From Bermanella sp. WJH001 (GTDB lineage Bacteria > Pseudomonadota > Gammaproteobacteria > Pseudomonadales > Oceanobacteraceae): a DNA stretch of 64,000 nt. The translations under genes were made by a program, and so were the position numbers. The DNA is taken from NCBI RefSeq assembly GCF_030070105.1, contig NZ_JASJOO010000002.1, positions 682,001 to 746,000 on the forward strand, written 5' to 3'. Each line of letters begins with the position of its first letter. Within the stretch, counting starts at the first letter, position 1. Positions 18,504 through 26,804 of the stretch are shown here, one piece after another. The notes beneath the pieces were generated by a model, which was not told the DNA's origin, searched no databases, and worked only from the letters and a program-made list of their open reading frames with translations.

Positions 18504-19496
18504 TCACTCCAACTCTGACAATAATGCCAAGGCATTCATATACATTTGTTTATTTTCACTTAGCGACACGACAGGCCTGTAGCCACTTAGGTTAAGCGGT
18601 AGTAGATCTAAGTTTTTTAAAGCATCTAAGATTTCAACTGACGCCTGCGAATGATTACACGCTAATAATACGTCACAACCTGCATGAATAGCCGCTTGCG
18701 CTCTTTGCTGGTAGCCACCTTTTACCGCGGCACCTGCCATACTTAAATCATCACTGACAATTCTGCCATTAAAACCCAGTTGTTTTTTCAATATATCTTG
18801 CAACCAAATTTTTGAAAAACCAGCAGGCTCGCTATCAACTTTTTCATAAACCACATGAGCGGGCATCATCCAATCAATCTTGGGCAATAATTGCTTAAAA
18901 GGCTGAAGGTCTTGTTTTTCAATCTCATCGAAGCTGCGCTCGTCAATTGGACAGGCGATATGGCTATCCAAATTCACCCAGCCATGACCAGGAAAGTGCT
19001 TGGCTACCACTGCAAATCCCATTTCTTTCAAACCTAACATAAAGCTATTTGCCAGTGTTTGAAGCACATTTTTATCATCACAAAAACTTCGATCGCCAAT
19101 AACGTCATTACGGCCGTAATTGATATCGAGTACAGGGGCATAGGTTAAATCAACCCCTACTTCTTGTAACTCATACGCTAAAACAACCGCAGCAGCTTGA
19201 GCCAACTGAATGGCTTTTTGAGGGGACTGTTCATATACCGCACCAATCGCGCCCATGGCTGGAACACGAGTAAAGCCCTCGCGAAAGCGTTGTACCCTAC
19301 CACCTTCGTGATCCACGGTAATTAACAGCTGTGGATTGATGGATTTAATTTCTTTGATTAATTCAATCAGCTGGTCACGACTTTTAAAGTGCCGTGAGAA
19401 TAAAATCAGACCACCTAAAAATTCATGTTTGAGCCAAAGCTTTTCTTCCTCGGTGAGTATACAGCCCTGTATGTCTGTTATGAGTGTTACTTGCAC
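18504..19496 (-). CDS. nagZ: beta-N-acetylglucosaminidase NagZ
   Basis: A 330-residue GH3 enzyme of the cytoplasm that removes N-acetylglucosamine from muropeptides during cell-wall recycling. Its products can influence AmpC induction in species that carry it. KHFPGHG at 166-172 with His178 (DSHI) provides the catalytic dyad loop, and SDDLSM at 248-253 holds the nucleophile Asp. The start is GTG, with GAGG five bases upstream, immediately after the stop of the L,D-transpeptidase gene. It is in a tight operon with ldt, mscS and the phosphorylase. Confidence 0.95.
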   Translation of the reverse strand: MQVTLITDIQGCILTEEEKLWLKHEFLGGLILFSRHFKSRDQLIELIKEIKSINPQLLITVDHEGGRVQRFREGFTRVPAMGAIGAVYEQSPQKAIQLAQAAAVVLAYELQEVGVDLTYAPVLDINYGRNDVIGDRSFCDDKNVLQTLANSFMLGLKEMGFAVVAKHFPGHGWVNLDSHIACPIDERSFDEIEKQDLQPFKQLLPKIDWMMPAHVVYEKVDSEPAGFSKIWLQDILKKQLGFNGRIVSDDLSMAGAAVKGGYQQRAQAAIHAGCDVLLACNHSQASVEILDALKNLDLLPLNLSGYRPVVSLSENKQMYMNALALLSELE

Positions 19497-19976
19497 TTAA
19501 ACCTCTATCATCACGGGGCAACCCACTGGCACCCAATCAAACAATGTTACAACATCCGTATTGCGCATACGCACACAGCCATGGCTTTTAGGAACTCCCA
19601 TGGGCTCACTATCGGGTGTGCCATGAATGTAAATATACCTTGCCATTGAATCCACACCACCTAAGCGGTTCACACCTACTTCTTGCCCGCAAAGCCATAA
19701 AATACGGGACAAAATCCAATCACGTTTCGGGAACTGCTGCGCTAGTTTTTCTGAATAAATTTCGCCTGTGGCACGGCGAGCAACAAATACTGCATTAAGG
19801 GGCTCAGAGCCTCCAATTTTTGCACGAATATAATGTTTACCAACTGGGGTTTTACCTGAACCTTGTTCACAGCCATGGCCATTTAAAGCGGTAGAAACAG
19901 AGAATTCGAAGACCTTTTGTTGGTCTTCGATGGCAGATAAGGTTTGATCACTAATAGAAATGTGCAAATAACGCAC
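19497..19976 (-). CDS. L,D-transpeptidase family (YkuD domain) protein
   Basis: A 159-residue YkuD-domain protein. The catalytic motif is intact: HGTPDSEPMG followed by PKSHGCVRM with the nucleophile Cys. Family members make 3-3 or lipoprotein crosslinks in peptidoglycan; this one has no visible signal peptide, so its compartment is unclear. The frame is open further upstream into the end of psrA, but a start there would overlap psrA by 89 bp. I chose the GTG at 19976, where the protein starts VRYLHISISDQTL as in similar proteins; GAG lies 7 nt upstream. It precedes nagZ with no gap. Confidence 0.82.
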   Translation of the reverse strand: MRYLHISISDQTLSAIEDQQKVFEFSVSTALNGHGCEQGSGKTPVGKHYIRAKIGGSEPLNAVFVARRATGEIYSEKLAQQFPKRDWILSRILWLCGQEVGVNRLGGVDSMARYIYIHGTPDSEPMGVPKSHGCVRMRNTDVVTLFDWVPVGCPVMIEV

Positions 19977-20004
19977 TTGAATACTCGCTTGCAAAGTTAG
20001 ACGC

Positions 20005-20637
20005 TTACTTTGCCCGAATACCTGCCGCAAGGAAAGGCAAGAGATAGCCAACCACTTCTTCTTCTGTGCATTTGGTATCAAAATCGTGCTCAACTATAGC
20101 ACGCAGGTTTTCCATACTGGATAAAGTAAAGGCAGCTGAACCTAACATAAAATGAAAACGCCAAAAGCGCTCGACCGGCTGAAGATCAGGGGTTGCCTTT
20201 GTGATTAATGCCATCACGCGGCGAAAAAGGCTGCGGTATTCCGTTTGAAGATATTTACGTAAATGCCCCTGCCCTTGGTTATAGGCCAAACCAAGCAAAC
20301 GCATGAAGATAGCCAATCGATTGCGATCACCTTGTGTCACACTGGCCATGGCTCTTGCCACAAAACGTAATATATCTTCTATTGAGAGTATGGTGTCTGG
20401 ATGCTGTTTTTCGTGGGCGTCTAGGCTCGACTCCACCAGCTTGTAAAATGGGCCTAAAAAGCGAGCAAACACGGCCTGAATCAAAGCCTTCTTAGAGCCA
20501 AAATGATAATTTACAGCAGCCAAATTTACATCCGCTCGCGTTGTAATGGTACGCAGTGATGTCTCAGCAAAGCCGTGCTCTGCAAACAGCTCTTCTGCTG
20601 CGTCTAAAATCCGTGTAACTGTATCAACTTGTGCCAT
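20005..20637 (-). CDS. psrA: TetR-family regulator PsrA
   Basis: A 210-residue TetR-type repressor. The N-terminus MAQVDTVTRILDAAEELFAE and the HTH stretch NLAAVNYHFGSKKALIQAVF are nearly the same as P. aeruginosa PsrA, which senses long-chain fatty acids and controls beta-oxidation and rpoS. I chose the ATG at 20637 because it gives exactly that N-terminus; the frame is open seven codons further upstream. Two PsrA-type boxes lie 15-42 bp upstream, suggesting autoregulation. It heads the operon psrA-ldt-nagZ-mscS-mtip. Confidence 0.93.
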   Translation of the reverse strand: MAQVDTVTRILDAAEELFAEHGFAETSLRTITTRADVNLAAVNYHFGSKKALIQAVFARFLGPFYKLVESSLDAHEKQHPDTILSIEDILRFVARAMASVTQGDRNRLAIFMRLLGLAYNQGQGHLRKYLQTEYRSLFRRVMALITKATPDLQPVERFWRFHFMLGSAAFTLSSMENLRAIVEHDFDTKCTEEEVVGYLLPFLAAGIRAK

Positions 20638-20651
20638 GGTGAACACCCAAA

Positions 20652-20665
20652 CAAACAACTGTTTG
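20652..20665. promoter_or_regulatory. PsrA box (proximal)
   Basis: CAAAC-AACT-GTTTG matches the published PsrA consensus (G/C)AAAC-N2-4-GTTT(G/C) exactly. It is centred about 20 bp upstream of the psrA ATG. Confidence 0.8.
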
Positions 20666-20678
20666 AAACATACGTTTA
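20665..20678. promoter_or_regulatory. second PsrA-type box (distal)
   Basis: GAAAC-ATAC-GTTTA matches nine of ten consensus positions. It abuts the first box, sharing one base, so two repressor dimers could bind side by side. Confidence 0.6.
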
Positions 20679-20755
20679 ACTCAAAATCATGTCAAGCAAT
20701 CAAGCCTTGTCTCAGTCCTTTGCACACATTACCTCACACTTTATAGCACACAGAA

Positions 20756-20780
20756 TAAAAAATGGGCTCTATGAGCCCAA
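20756..20780 (-). terminator. terminator of the RND/LolA/barrel operon
   Basis: Read on the - strand, TGGGCTC-ATA-GAGCCCA is followed by six T. It lies 29 bp after the stop of the beta-barrel gene. Confidence 0.8.
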
Positions 20781-20808
20781 AAGAAAGGTCTTACTTATCA
20801 CTCAGTTT

Positions 20809-22056
20809 TTACAAATAATAAGCCAAGGTTAGCTTGATGAAGTCTTCATCACGAAAGCTCCACAAGGGATTATCGTTCTCTGGTGCAAATAAACGCGCTT
20901 CAAGGGTTAGTGTCATATTATTTAAAATACGAGTATTACCCTCAACACTTAAACTGTAGTCAGCGTATTCATAATCCACTAATACCCCCGCCAATAAGGT
21001 GGATGACGCAGCATCATTAGCCGCCCAGCGTGTGGCGAACAATACATCATGCTCAAACGCAGACACTGACGCTTCGTCTTGGCGAGAGTCATATAGGTGC
21101 TCAACCACCCAGCCAAGATCTATTCGGGTATCCAAAATGCCCACTTGGGTGTATTCAAAGCCCGCTGTGGTGGCAAAGTATTGTTCGTCATCAGCAACGG
21201 TTAAATTAATACCGTCATAAAAGGCCGGCCATTCACCAGCCAGTGTCATCATTGTATTTTCAGGCACACCATCACGTAAAACACCTTCAAATTTCCAAGC
21301 CCAGCCTTCATTTAAATACTGCATTTCAAGGCCTAACTGAGTAATCAACGGATAATACGGTAAGACTTTATTACTTAAGGCATCAAATCCCAACGAAGGT
21401 GCTCTACTGGTACCATGAAATAATGATATTGCGTACTCAAACTCATCAATGTACGTATAAAAACGCGCAGCAACATCTATGTGATTCTCTTCATCACTGC
21501 TTTCATAAACGGCATCGGCATAATCTTGGCCAATACCTAAGCGACCTTTTTTACCAACAAGAGTCCGTTCACGGTGATACGGCAACACGAATAAATCCAA
21601 GTTTCCCCAATCCCGTTCAAGTAACAGCTGCACCATTGGCTGACCCAACTTCTGCTCACCATCTAAGCTTTCTACCGCATCAGTTTGGTTGATAATATCC
21701 ACTAAATGCTGAGATTCAGTTACCCCCCAAAATACCTTGCCGATACCGGCTTTTAATTCATAACTATCCGCTAATTTATGCCAAATAAGCTCTCGAACAT
21801 CCCCGTGGCTGCGCTCATTATCATTTTCATCAAAACGATAAAATGGTTTAAAGGTAATCGAATGATCCCCTTCAAACTCCTTGTATAACTCAGTGCGCAA
21901 GGCAACTGAGTTATTAACACGGGTCTCATTTTGAGTTTGCGTATTATCTGCAAAATAGCCAAATAATTCATAATCAAGCTGAGTCGTCACGTTTAACTCA
22001 GCTTGAACACTCGCACTGAACAACAAAGCACTCGTTAATAAAGATAAAATCTTCAT
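20809..22056 (-). CDS. outer-membrane beta-barrel protein of the RND/LolA cassette
   Basis: A 415-residue exported protein with a signal peptide (MKILSLLTSALLFSASVQA, cut before ELNV). The rest alternates polar and hydrophobic residues in short strands and ends in LTLAYYL with an aromatic penultimate region, as outer-membrane barrels do. I do not recognise a named family with certainty; it resembles the phosphate-selective porin/DUF1302 type in composition. It starts 1 bp after the LolA-like gene, so it is the third component of that operon and may be the outer-membrane exit or receiving protein for the system. Confidence 0.75.
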   Translation of the reverse strand: MKILSLLTSALLFSASVQAELNVTTQLDYELFGYFADNTQTQNETRVNNSVALRTELYKEFEGDHSITFKPFYRFDENDNERSHGDVRELIWHKLADSYELKAGIGKVFWGVTESQHLVDIINQTDAVESLDGEQKLGQPMVQLLLERDWGNLDLFVLPYHRERTLVGKKGRLGIGQDYADAVYESSDEENHIDVAARFYTYIDEFEYAISLFHGTSRAPSLGFDALSNKVLPYYPLITQLGLEMQYLNEGWAWKFEGVLRDGVPENTMMTLAGEWPAFYDGINLTVADDEQYFATTAGFEYTQVGILDTRIDLGWVVEHLYDSRQDEASVSAFEHDVLFATRWAANDAASSTLLAGVLVDYEYADYSLSVEGNTRILNNMTLTLEARLFAPENDNPLWSFRDEDFIKLTLAYYL

Positions 22057-22057
22057 A

Positions 22058-22840
22058 TTACTTGGCTCGTTTCAAACTATTTTTAGTGAATTCTTTATCG
22101 TTTAAACCAACTTTAAATTCATAGCCTTTATATTCTAAGCGAGTAGCCTTACCCGTCTGATGATTGACCATCACACTTAAAGCCGGACGCCAGAATTTTT
22201 CCAAGTACAATTTATAGTCTTTATTTTCTAAGGTTTTTAATAAACTTTTTTTACGATCATAGAATTCAATTTTTAGCGCACGATATTCAGCTTTATCAAT
22301 CCAAGCAACTTGCTTGGTATAACCTGAGTATTTATCCGTAGGTACACGCTCAACCACAAAGCAATCTTGGCCATCAAAAGTTTCGTCACGCAGGTATTTA
22401 TATGTGTATTTCTCAACCTCTTGAGAGCTAATATCTTCAAAAGCAAATTCACTGCCTACAAATGGACCAGACTTATTTTTACTGGAGATTTTTTTTACAC
22501 GCTTTAATGCAGGTAAATACAACCATTGATCATCTGACTTTTCTTTATGCGTGTAAGTCAACATAGCCACACCTTTTTGGTCAATTGGTGTATCAAAAAT
22601 CATAAGTGATTTATCACCCTCTTCACCGACACCTTCCAAACTTTTAACACGCATATCACGTGGTGCTTCAGTGCCTTTGCTATCAACCAAAATCATTTTC
22701 AGTTCAACCTGTGAGTCACCAAAACCCTCACCACGTTTATCCCCTTCAATGGCAATAGCCAAGCCTTTTTCTTCAGGTGTTTGTGCATTTGAAACGACGC
22801 TAAATACCGCCAGTAACGCTGTTATCAATAAATATTTCAT
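22058..22840 (-). CDS. LolA-like outer-membrane lipoprotein-sorting protein
   Basis: A 260-residue periplasmic protein with signal peptide MKYLLITALLAVFSVVSNA. After it comes the PF17131 (LolA-like) pattern: a stretch rich in short strands with WLYLPALKRVKKISS (about 106-120), GSEFAFEDIS (129-138) and the C-terminal sequence RLEYKGYEFKVGLNDKEFT. LolA folds carry lipid-modified proteins or lipids in a hydrophobic half-barrel. Genes like this commonly sit next to MMPL/RND exporters. It lies between the RND gene (18 bp gap) and the barrel gene. Confidence 0.82.
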   Translation of the reverse strand: MKYLLITALLAVFSVVSNAQTPEEKGLAIAIEGDKRGEGFGDSQVELKMILVDSKGTEAPRDMRVKSLEGVGEEGDKSLMIFDTPIDQKGVAMLTYTHKEKSDDQWLYLPALKRVKKISSKNKSGPFVGSEFAFEDISSQEVEKYTYKYLRDETFDGQDCFVVERVPTDKYSGYTKQVAWIDKAEYRALKIEFYDRKKSLLKTLENKDYKLYLEKFWRPALSVMVNHQTGKATRLEYKGYEFKVGLNDKEFTKNSLKRAK

Positions 22841-22858
22841 ATCTAAAACTCCTTATTA

Positions 22859-25222
22859 TTATGCTTGTACTTCAATTTTTTGTTCTGGTGACTGAACTTG
22901 ATCAGCGCTGCTATGGATATCCGTTGCTGCGTCTTCAGTTTTATCTTTATCTAACTTTAAAAGTAATGGCGGTAGATAAAAGAAATCCACGATTAACGCT
23001 AAAGCAATAGTCAGCGCACTCATAATCCCCATATGGGTATTGATTGCAAATGGCGACAATGCCAACACCATAAAGCCCGCACACAATACAATCGTTGTTG
23101 CCGTTAACGCCACACCCACTGTATGAAATGCATATTCAATGGCGGCTTCTGTTTTTAAGCCAAGTTCACGTTTAGCTCGAACATATTTAGTCATAAAGTG
23201 AACCGTATCATCAACTACAATACCTAACGTTACACCCATCACCACCGACAACCCTAAACCAACCATACCATCAAATACCGCCCACAAACCAAACGCCATA
23301 CCGGCTGGCACAAGGTTAGGTATTAAGCTAATAAAGCCCAGTTTGACCGATTTAATGGCCAGCATAATAATAAATGAAATTAAGAATAGCGCGCCAACAA
23401 CCCCACCAATCATGCTTTTAATATTACGCTCGGTAATGTGAGCAAACATTACCGCCGTACTTGCACCCTCAGTTACCATGTATTGAGGCGCATTTTCTTC
23501 CAACCAAGCAACAGCACGATTATCAAGGGATATAATTTCTTGAGCTGTGATTTTATCAATTTGAACAATCATACGAGTGGCCGATTTGTTTCCGTTCACC
23601 TGGTTAGTCAAATCTAAACCATATGGCAGTGACAATTCATATAACAACATATATTGAGCGGCCAACTGACGATCATCTGGAATTTTGTAATACGCTTCAT
23701 CATCGGCATTCATGTTTTTATTTAAGCGCTTCATTACATCGCTGAACGTGCCCACATGACGAACTTCAGGTTGTATTCTTAAAAACTCAGCAAATGCATC
23801 AATGGTTTTTAAATATTCAGGGTCTGCAACCCCCATCTCGCCATCTGCTTTTAATGAATAGTTCATGCTTTGTACACCTGTTAAGGTATCGGCAATCGTT
23901 TCACTATCACTTCTGAATTTAATGCTCCAATCAAAGTATTCAATTGTATTGTCATCCAACTCATTCATTGGAATTAACGCAATTAAAGCAATAATAACAA
24001 CCGAAAAACCAACCAGTAGAGCGCGATAGTTTTTGATAACAAAATCAGAAAGTACCTGCATCTTTTTATTTTCACCAAAAGATTCAGAAACCTTTTTAGA
24101 AGGTAACAACATCATTAAGGCAGGCAAAAAGAAAACCGCTAAAATAAAGGCCGCAAGCACACCAATGCATACGATATTACCTAAGTCATGAAAAGGAGGG
24201 GCATCTGAAAAGTTAAGCGTTAAGAAACCAATCGCTGTGGTCACACTTGTTAATAGTACCGGCTGAAAATTAATACGAATACTTTCAACCATAGCAGCAG
24301 GCTTCGACTCACCTTTGGCAATACCATGGTAATAACTCATTAAAATATGGATACAGTCTGCAATTGCCAAGGTCATAATCATAACCGGGGCTGACAACGT
24401 GGTTGGTGTGACTTCAGGCCCAGGCCAGCCAAACAATCCCATGGCGATGGTGCTTGAGAACACAACAATACTAAACGTGGCTAACGTTCCCCACATACCT
24501 TTAAGAGAAAAGAACAAAAGAACCAAAATCAATAGAATCATAACTGGGTATAATTCTTTAATATCTTGCGCGCTGGCTTCTGGAAATGCGTTATTGGTCA
24601 TGGTAACGCCAGTCAGATAAAAACCTACTTCAGGGTAAGCCGCTTCATACTTTGCCACCATTTCTCGAACAAAACCTACAACCTCTGGCACTTCTTTAGC
24701 TTGGTTGATACCTGGCAGATTAATGGTGATATTTACACCCGTTGCTTTACCGTCATAAGCAATAAGATTGCCTGCCAATACAGGATCTTTTAGCGCAATG
24801 GCTTGTTTGGCTTGAATTTCTTCTTCGCTTAAATCGGCTGAATATTCAAACAAGCTTTCAACTATCATGTCGTCTTCTTCAGCGTAGGTATGCTGAAAGT
24901 TTGAAATTGAATCAACTCGACGGCTATAAGGAACCTGCCATGATTCTTCGGTTAACTCTTCAACCAAGGTCAAAATACGAGTATTAAAGACTTGGCCGTC
25001 TTCAGGCACCAAAGCAATAAGAATGTTATCAACTTTATTATATTGATCTTGCAGCTCTTCAAATGCTTGCAAGTGAGGATTATCACTACTAAAAAAGGCG
25101 CGGTAATCGGCATTGAGCTTAATATTTTTGGCACCATAACCGCTTGCAGCAACGATTAGAATGGTCGACAAGACCACGGCCCAGGGGTGGCGAACTAGCC
25201 ACCAGGTTAGTTTTTCAATCAT
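22859..25222 (-). CDS. RND superfamily (MMPL-type) transporter
   Basis: A 787-residue inner-membrane exporter with two homologous halves. Each half has one N-terminal helix (MIEKLTWWLVRHPWAVVLST; second half around 395-415), a large periplasmic loop, and a five-helix bundle (about 220-365 and 615-765). The second bundle contains GVTLGIVVDDTVHFMTKY, the pattern of the sterol-sensing/MMPL group, with the acidic pair that carries protons in RND pumps. No membrane-fusion protein is nearby, so it is unlikely to be a tripartite drug pump. Lipid or hydrophobic cargo is more likely, given the LolA-like partner. Confidence 0.87.
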   Translation of the reverse strand: MIEKLTWWLVRHPWAVVLSTILIVAASGYGAKNIKLNADYRAFFSSDNPHLQAFEELQDQYNKVDNILIALVPEDGQVFNTRILTLVEELTEESWQVPYSRRVDSISNFQHTYAEEDDMIVESLFEYSADLSEEEIQAKQAIALKDPVLAGNLIAYDGKATGVNITINLPGINQAKEVPEVVGFVREMVAKYEAAYPEVGFYLTGVTMTNNAFPEASAQDIKELYPVMILLILVLLFFSLKGMWGTLATFSIVVFSSTIAMGLFGWPGPEVTPTTLSAPVMIMTLAIADCIHILMSYYHGIAKGESKPAAMVESIRINFQPVLLTSVTTAIGFLTLNFSDAPPFHDLGNIVCIGVLAAFILAVFFLPALMMLLPSKKVSESFGENKKMQVLSDFVIKNYRALLVGFSVVIIALIALIPMNELDDNTIEYFDWSIKFRSDSETIADTLTGVQSMNYSLKADGEMGVADPEYLKTIDAFAEFLRIQPEVRHVGTFSDVMKRLNKNMNADDEAYYKIPDDRQLAAQYMLLYELSLPYGLDLTNQVNGNKSATRMIVQIDKITAQEIISLDNRAVAWLEENAPQYMVTEGASTAVMFAHITERNIKSMIGGVVGALFLISFIIMLAIKSVKLGFISLIPNLVPAGMAFGLWAVFDGMVGLGLSVVMGVTLGIVVDDTVHFMTKYVRAKRELGLKTEAAIEYAFHTVGVALTATTIVLCAGFMVLALSPFAINTHMGIMSALTIALALIVDFFYLPPLLLKLDKDKTEDAATDIHSSADQVQSPEQKIEVQA

Positions 25223-25261
25223 GTGATTTCCTTATTGTTATATTTATAGTTGTATGAAAAA

Positions 25262-25918
25262 TTACGAGAAAACGTGTTTAGCCTGCGCCTGTACCATTTC
25301 AAAATCATGACTTATGTCGTCACGCTTCACGCCAAGCCCATCCAAAAAAACATGCAGCGATTCAAAGAAATAATGCTTGGGATCATCAAAGCCTAGCTTT
25401 GACATTTCCCAATCGTTTAGCAGCACATCCTGTACCCCCCACTTCATTGCCCACCAGCCAAAAGCACCCACTTTAATTTTTTCAGCAGGTATATCTGTTT
25501 GATTTGTAAATATGCCAATAACACGGGATAGAATGCTTTGATCAATAACTGAAATGGCATTTTGATGAGCCGGTGTCACCTTTGTTTGAAACTCTGGGGA
25601 CTTAACCATAGAAACCAATCCAGCCGTCTCTGCCTCCTGTTCGGCATTGATAAAAAATGCCCAGCTCACCATTACAATGGTATTTCTCAAGCCAGTACTG
25701 TTGCTCAGGGCAATATCAATTAAAGAGATTAAACGCTCACCACATCGAATTATTAACTTAGCCAGAACGTCTTCTTTACTACTAAAATGCTGATAAATCG
25801 TACCTTTCGAATATTCTGTTTGATTTGCAATGGCCTGCATACTCAGCCCTTGAAAGCCATCATTTTTCAGCAACGACAAAGCGACGCTCAGAATTAATTC
25901 TTCACGCTCAATACGCAT
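25262..25918 (-). CDS. TetR-family regulator of the RND cassette
   Basis: A TetR repressor heading the cassette, 39 bp before the RND gene. Its helix-turn-helix reads SMQAIANQTEYSKGTIYQHFSSKEDVLAKLI. The frame is open to a TTG at 26011 (249 residues), but that start lies inside an operator palindrome. I place the start at the ATG for MRIEREELILSVALS (25918), giving 218 residues and the usual short tail before the HTH. ATG or TTG codons between the two cannot be excluded. The C-terminal ligand-binding part matches no family I know. Confidence 0.8.
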   Translation of the reverse strand: MRIEREELILSVALSLLKNDGFQGLSMQAIANQTEYSKGTIYQHFSSKEDVLAKLIIRCGERLISLIDIALSNSTGLRNTIVMVSWAFFINAEQEAETAGLVSMVKSPEFQTKVTPAHQNAISVIDQSILSRVIGIFTNQTDIPAEKIKVGAFGWWAMKWGVQDVLLNDWEMSKLGFDDPKHYFFESLHVFLDGLGVKRDDISHDFEMVQAQAKHVFS

Positions 25919-25979
25919 TTGATCTTTATGACTAATTGGCTGGTCTGCTTTCAATTGAATATCGCTTTTTATTATTTTT

Positions 25980-25992
25980 TGACGCCTCGTCA
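25980..25992. promoter_or_regulatory. TetR-type operator palindrome A
   Basis: TGACG-CCT-CGTCA is a perfect five-bp palindrome. It lies 62-74 bp upstream of the chosen TetR start, 18 bp centre-to-centre from palindrome B. Confidence 0.65.
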
Positions 25993-25995
25993 TTT

Positions 25996-26012
25996 TTTGA
26001 CGCGACGTCAAA
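25996..26012. promoter_or_regulatory. TetR-type operator palindrome B
   Basis: TTTGACG-CGA-CGTCAAA is a perfect seven-bp palindrome with a three-base centre. It shares the TGACGnnnCGTCA core with palindrome A. No third copy was found before the RND gene. Confidence 0.7.
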
Positions 26013-26084
26013 TTTAAAGATATTGTCTAACAAGGTCAATACTTAATCATCAATCTCTTTCGAATACTTTACAGATGTACAGTA

Positions 26085-26100
26085 CTGTATATAATCCCAA
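26085..26100. promoter_or_regulatory. degenerate SOS (LexA) box
   Basis: CTGT-N8-CCAA keeps the left half of the LexA box but only two of four bases on the right. It lies just upstream of the better site and may be a weak second site. Confidence 0.35.
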
Positions 26101-26101
26101 T

Positions 26102-26117
26102 ATGTATATAAAAACAG
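26102..26117. promoter_or_regulatory. SOS (LexA) box upstream of lexA
   Basis: ATGT-ATATAAAA-ACAG has the eight-base spacer and AT-rich centre of the CTGT-N8-ACAG consensus, differing at one base. It ends 13 bp before the lexA ATG, as expected for autoregulation. Confidence 0.75.
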
Positions 26118-26130
26118 ATAAGAAGCCGCA

Positions 26131-26733
26131 ATGATCAAACTTACCGCTCGCCAGCAAGAAGTGTTGAATTTAATTAAGCACTCCATAGAGACTACAGGCT
26201 TTCCCCCAACCCGCGCTGAAATTGCCAAAGAGTTAGGCTTTAAAAGCCCTAACGCCGCAGAAGAACACTTAAAAGCGCTTGCTCGTAAAGGGGCAATTGA
26301 AATGACCCCAGGAGCAAGTCGAGGCATCCGCTTAGCTGAAGATCAAAGTGGCATCCCACTAATTGGTCGGGTTGCAGCAGGCGAGCCTATACTGGCCCAA
26401 GAACATGTTGAACGTTATGTAGAACTACCCAGAGAATTTTTTAAGCCAAGTGCTGATTTTTTGCTTGAAGTTCACGGCGAAAGTATGAAAGACATAGGCA
26501 TTATGGATGGGGACTTGATCGCCGTTCATAAAACAAACCAAGCTCGGAATGGTCAAATAGTAGTGGCGCGCGTGGGTGAAGAAGTGACGGTTAAGCGTTT
26601 TCAGCAAGATAAAAACATAGTTAAGTTGCTACCTGAAAACCAAGAGTTTGCGCCAATCGTTGTCGATCTGCAAACCGAGCCACTCGAAATTGAAGGCCTG
26701 TATGTTGGTATTATTCGACAACACCTTCATTAG
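26131..26733 (+). CDS. lexA: LexA repressor
   Basis: A 200-residue SOS repressor/protease. It has the winged-helix DNA-binding domain ([20 protein letters not shown]), the self-cleavage bond A83-G84 in GRVAAGEP, the catalytic Ser118 (HGESMKD) and Lys155 (VTVKRF). On DNA damage RecA filaments trigger its self-cleavage. The SOS box sits 14-29 bp upstream. In P. aeruginosa sulA follows lexA, but here no sulA-like gene follows; the next + strand feature is a terminator. Confidence 0.97.
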   Translation: MIKLTARQQEVLNLIKHSIETTGFPPTRAEIAKELGFKSPNAAEEHLKALARKGAIEMTPGASRGIRLAEDQSGIPLIGRVAAGEPILAQEHVERYVELPREFFKPSADFLLEVHGESMKDIGIMDGDLIAVHKTNQARNGQIVVARVGEEVTVKRFQQDKNIVKLLPENQEFAPIVVDLQTEPLEIEGLYVGIIRQHLH

Positions 26734-26752
26734 GGGATTAAAACGACAAAAC

Positions 26753-26780
26753 AAAAAACGCTGCAATTGCAGCGTTTTTT
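26753..26780. terminator. bidirectional terminator after lexA
   Basis: A run of A, CGCTGC-AATT-GCAGCG, then a run of T make a perfect palindromic hairpin. It serves lexA and the convergent small gene. Confidence 0.85.
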
Positions 26781-26804
26781 TATTGGTGACTATTTAGATC
26801 GCTG

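Noticed and set aside
22859-25222. Tripartite drug efflux pump
   Set aside because: There is no membrane-fusion protein or TolC-like gene, and the RND protein is of the shorter MMPL type (787 residues), not the 1000-residue HAE1 type.
26043-26327. Open frame opposite lexA
   Set aside because: Antisense to lexA and its SOS region, without a credible start or motif; an overlapping shadow of a strongly conserved gene.
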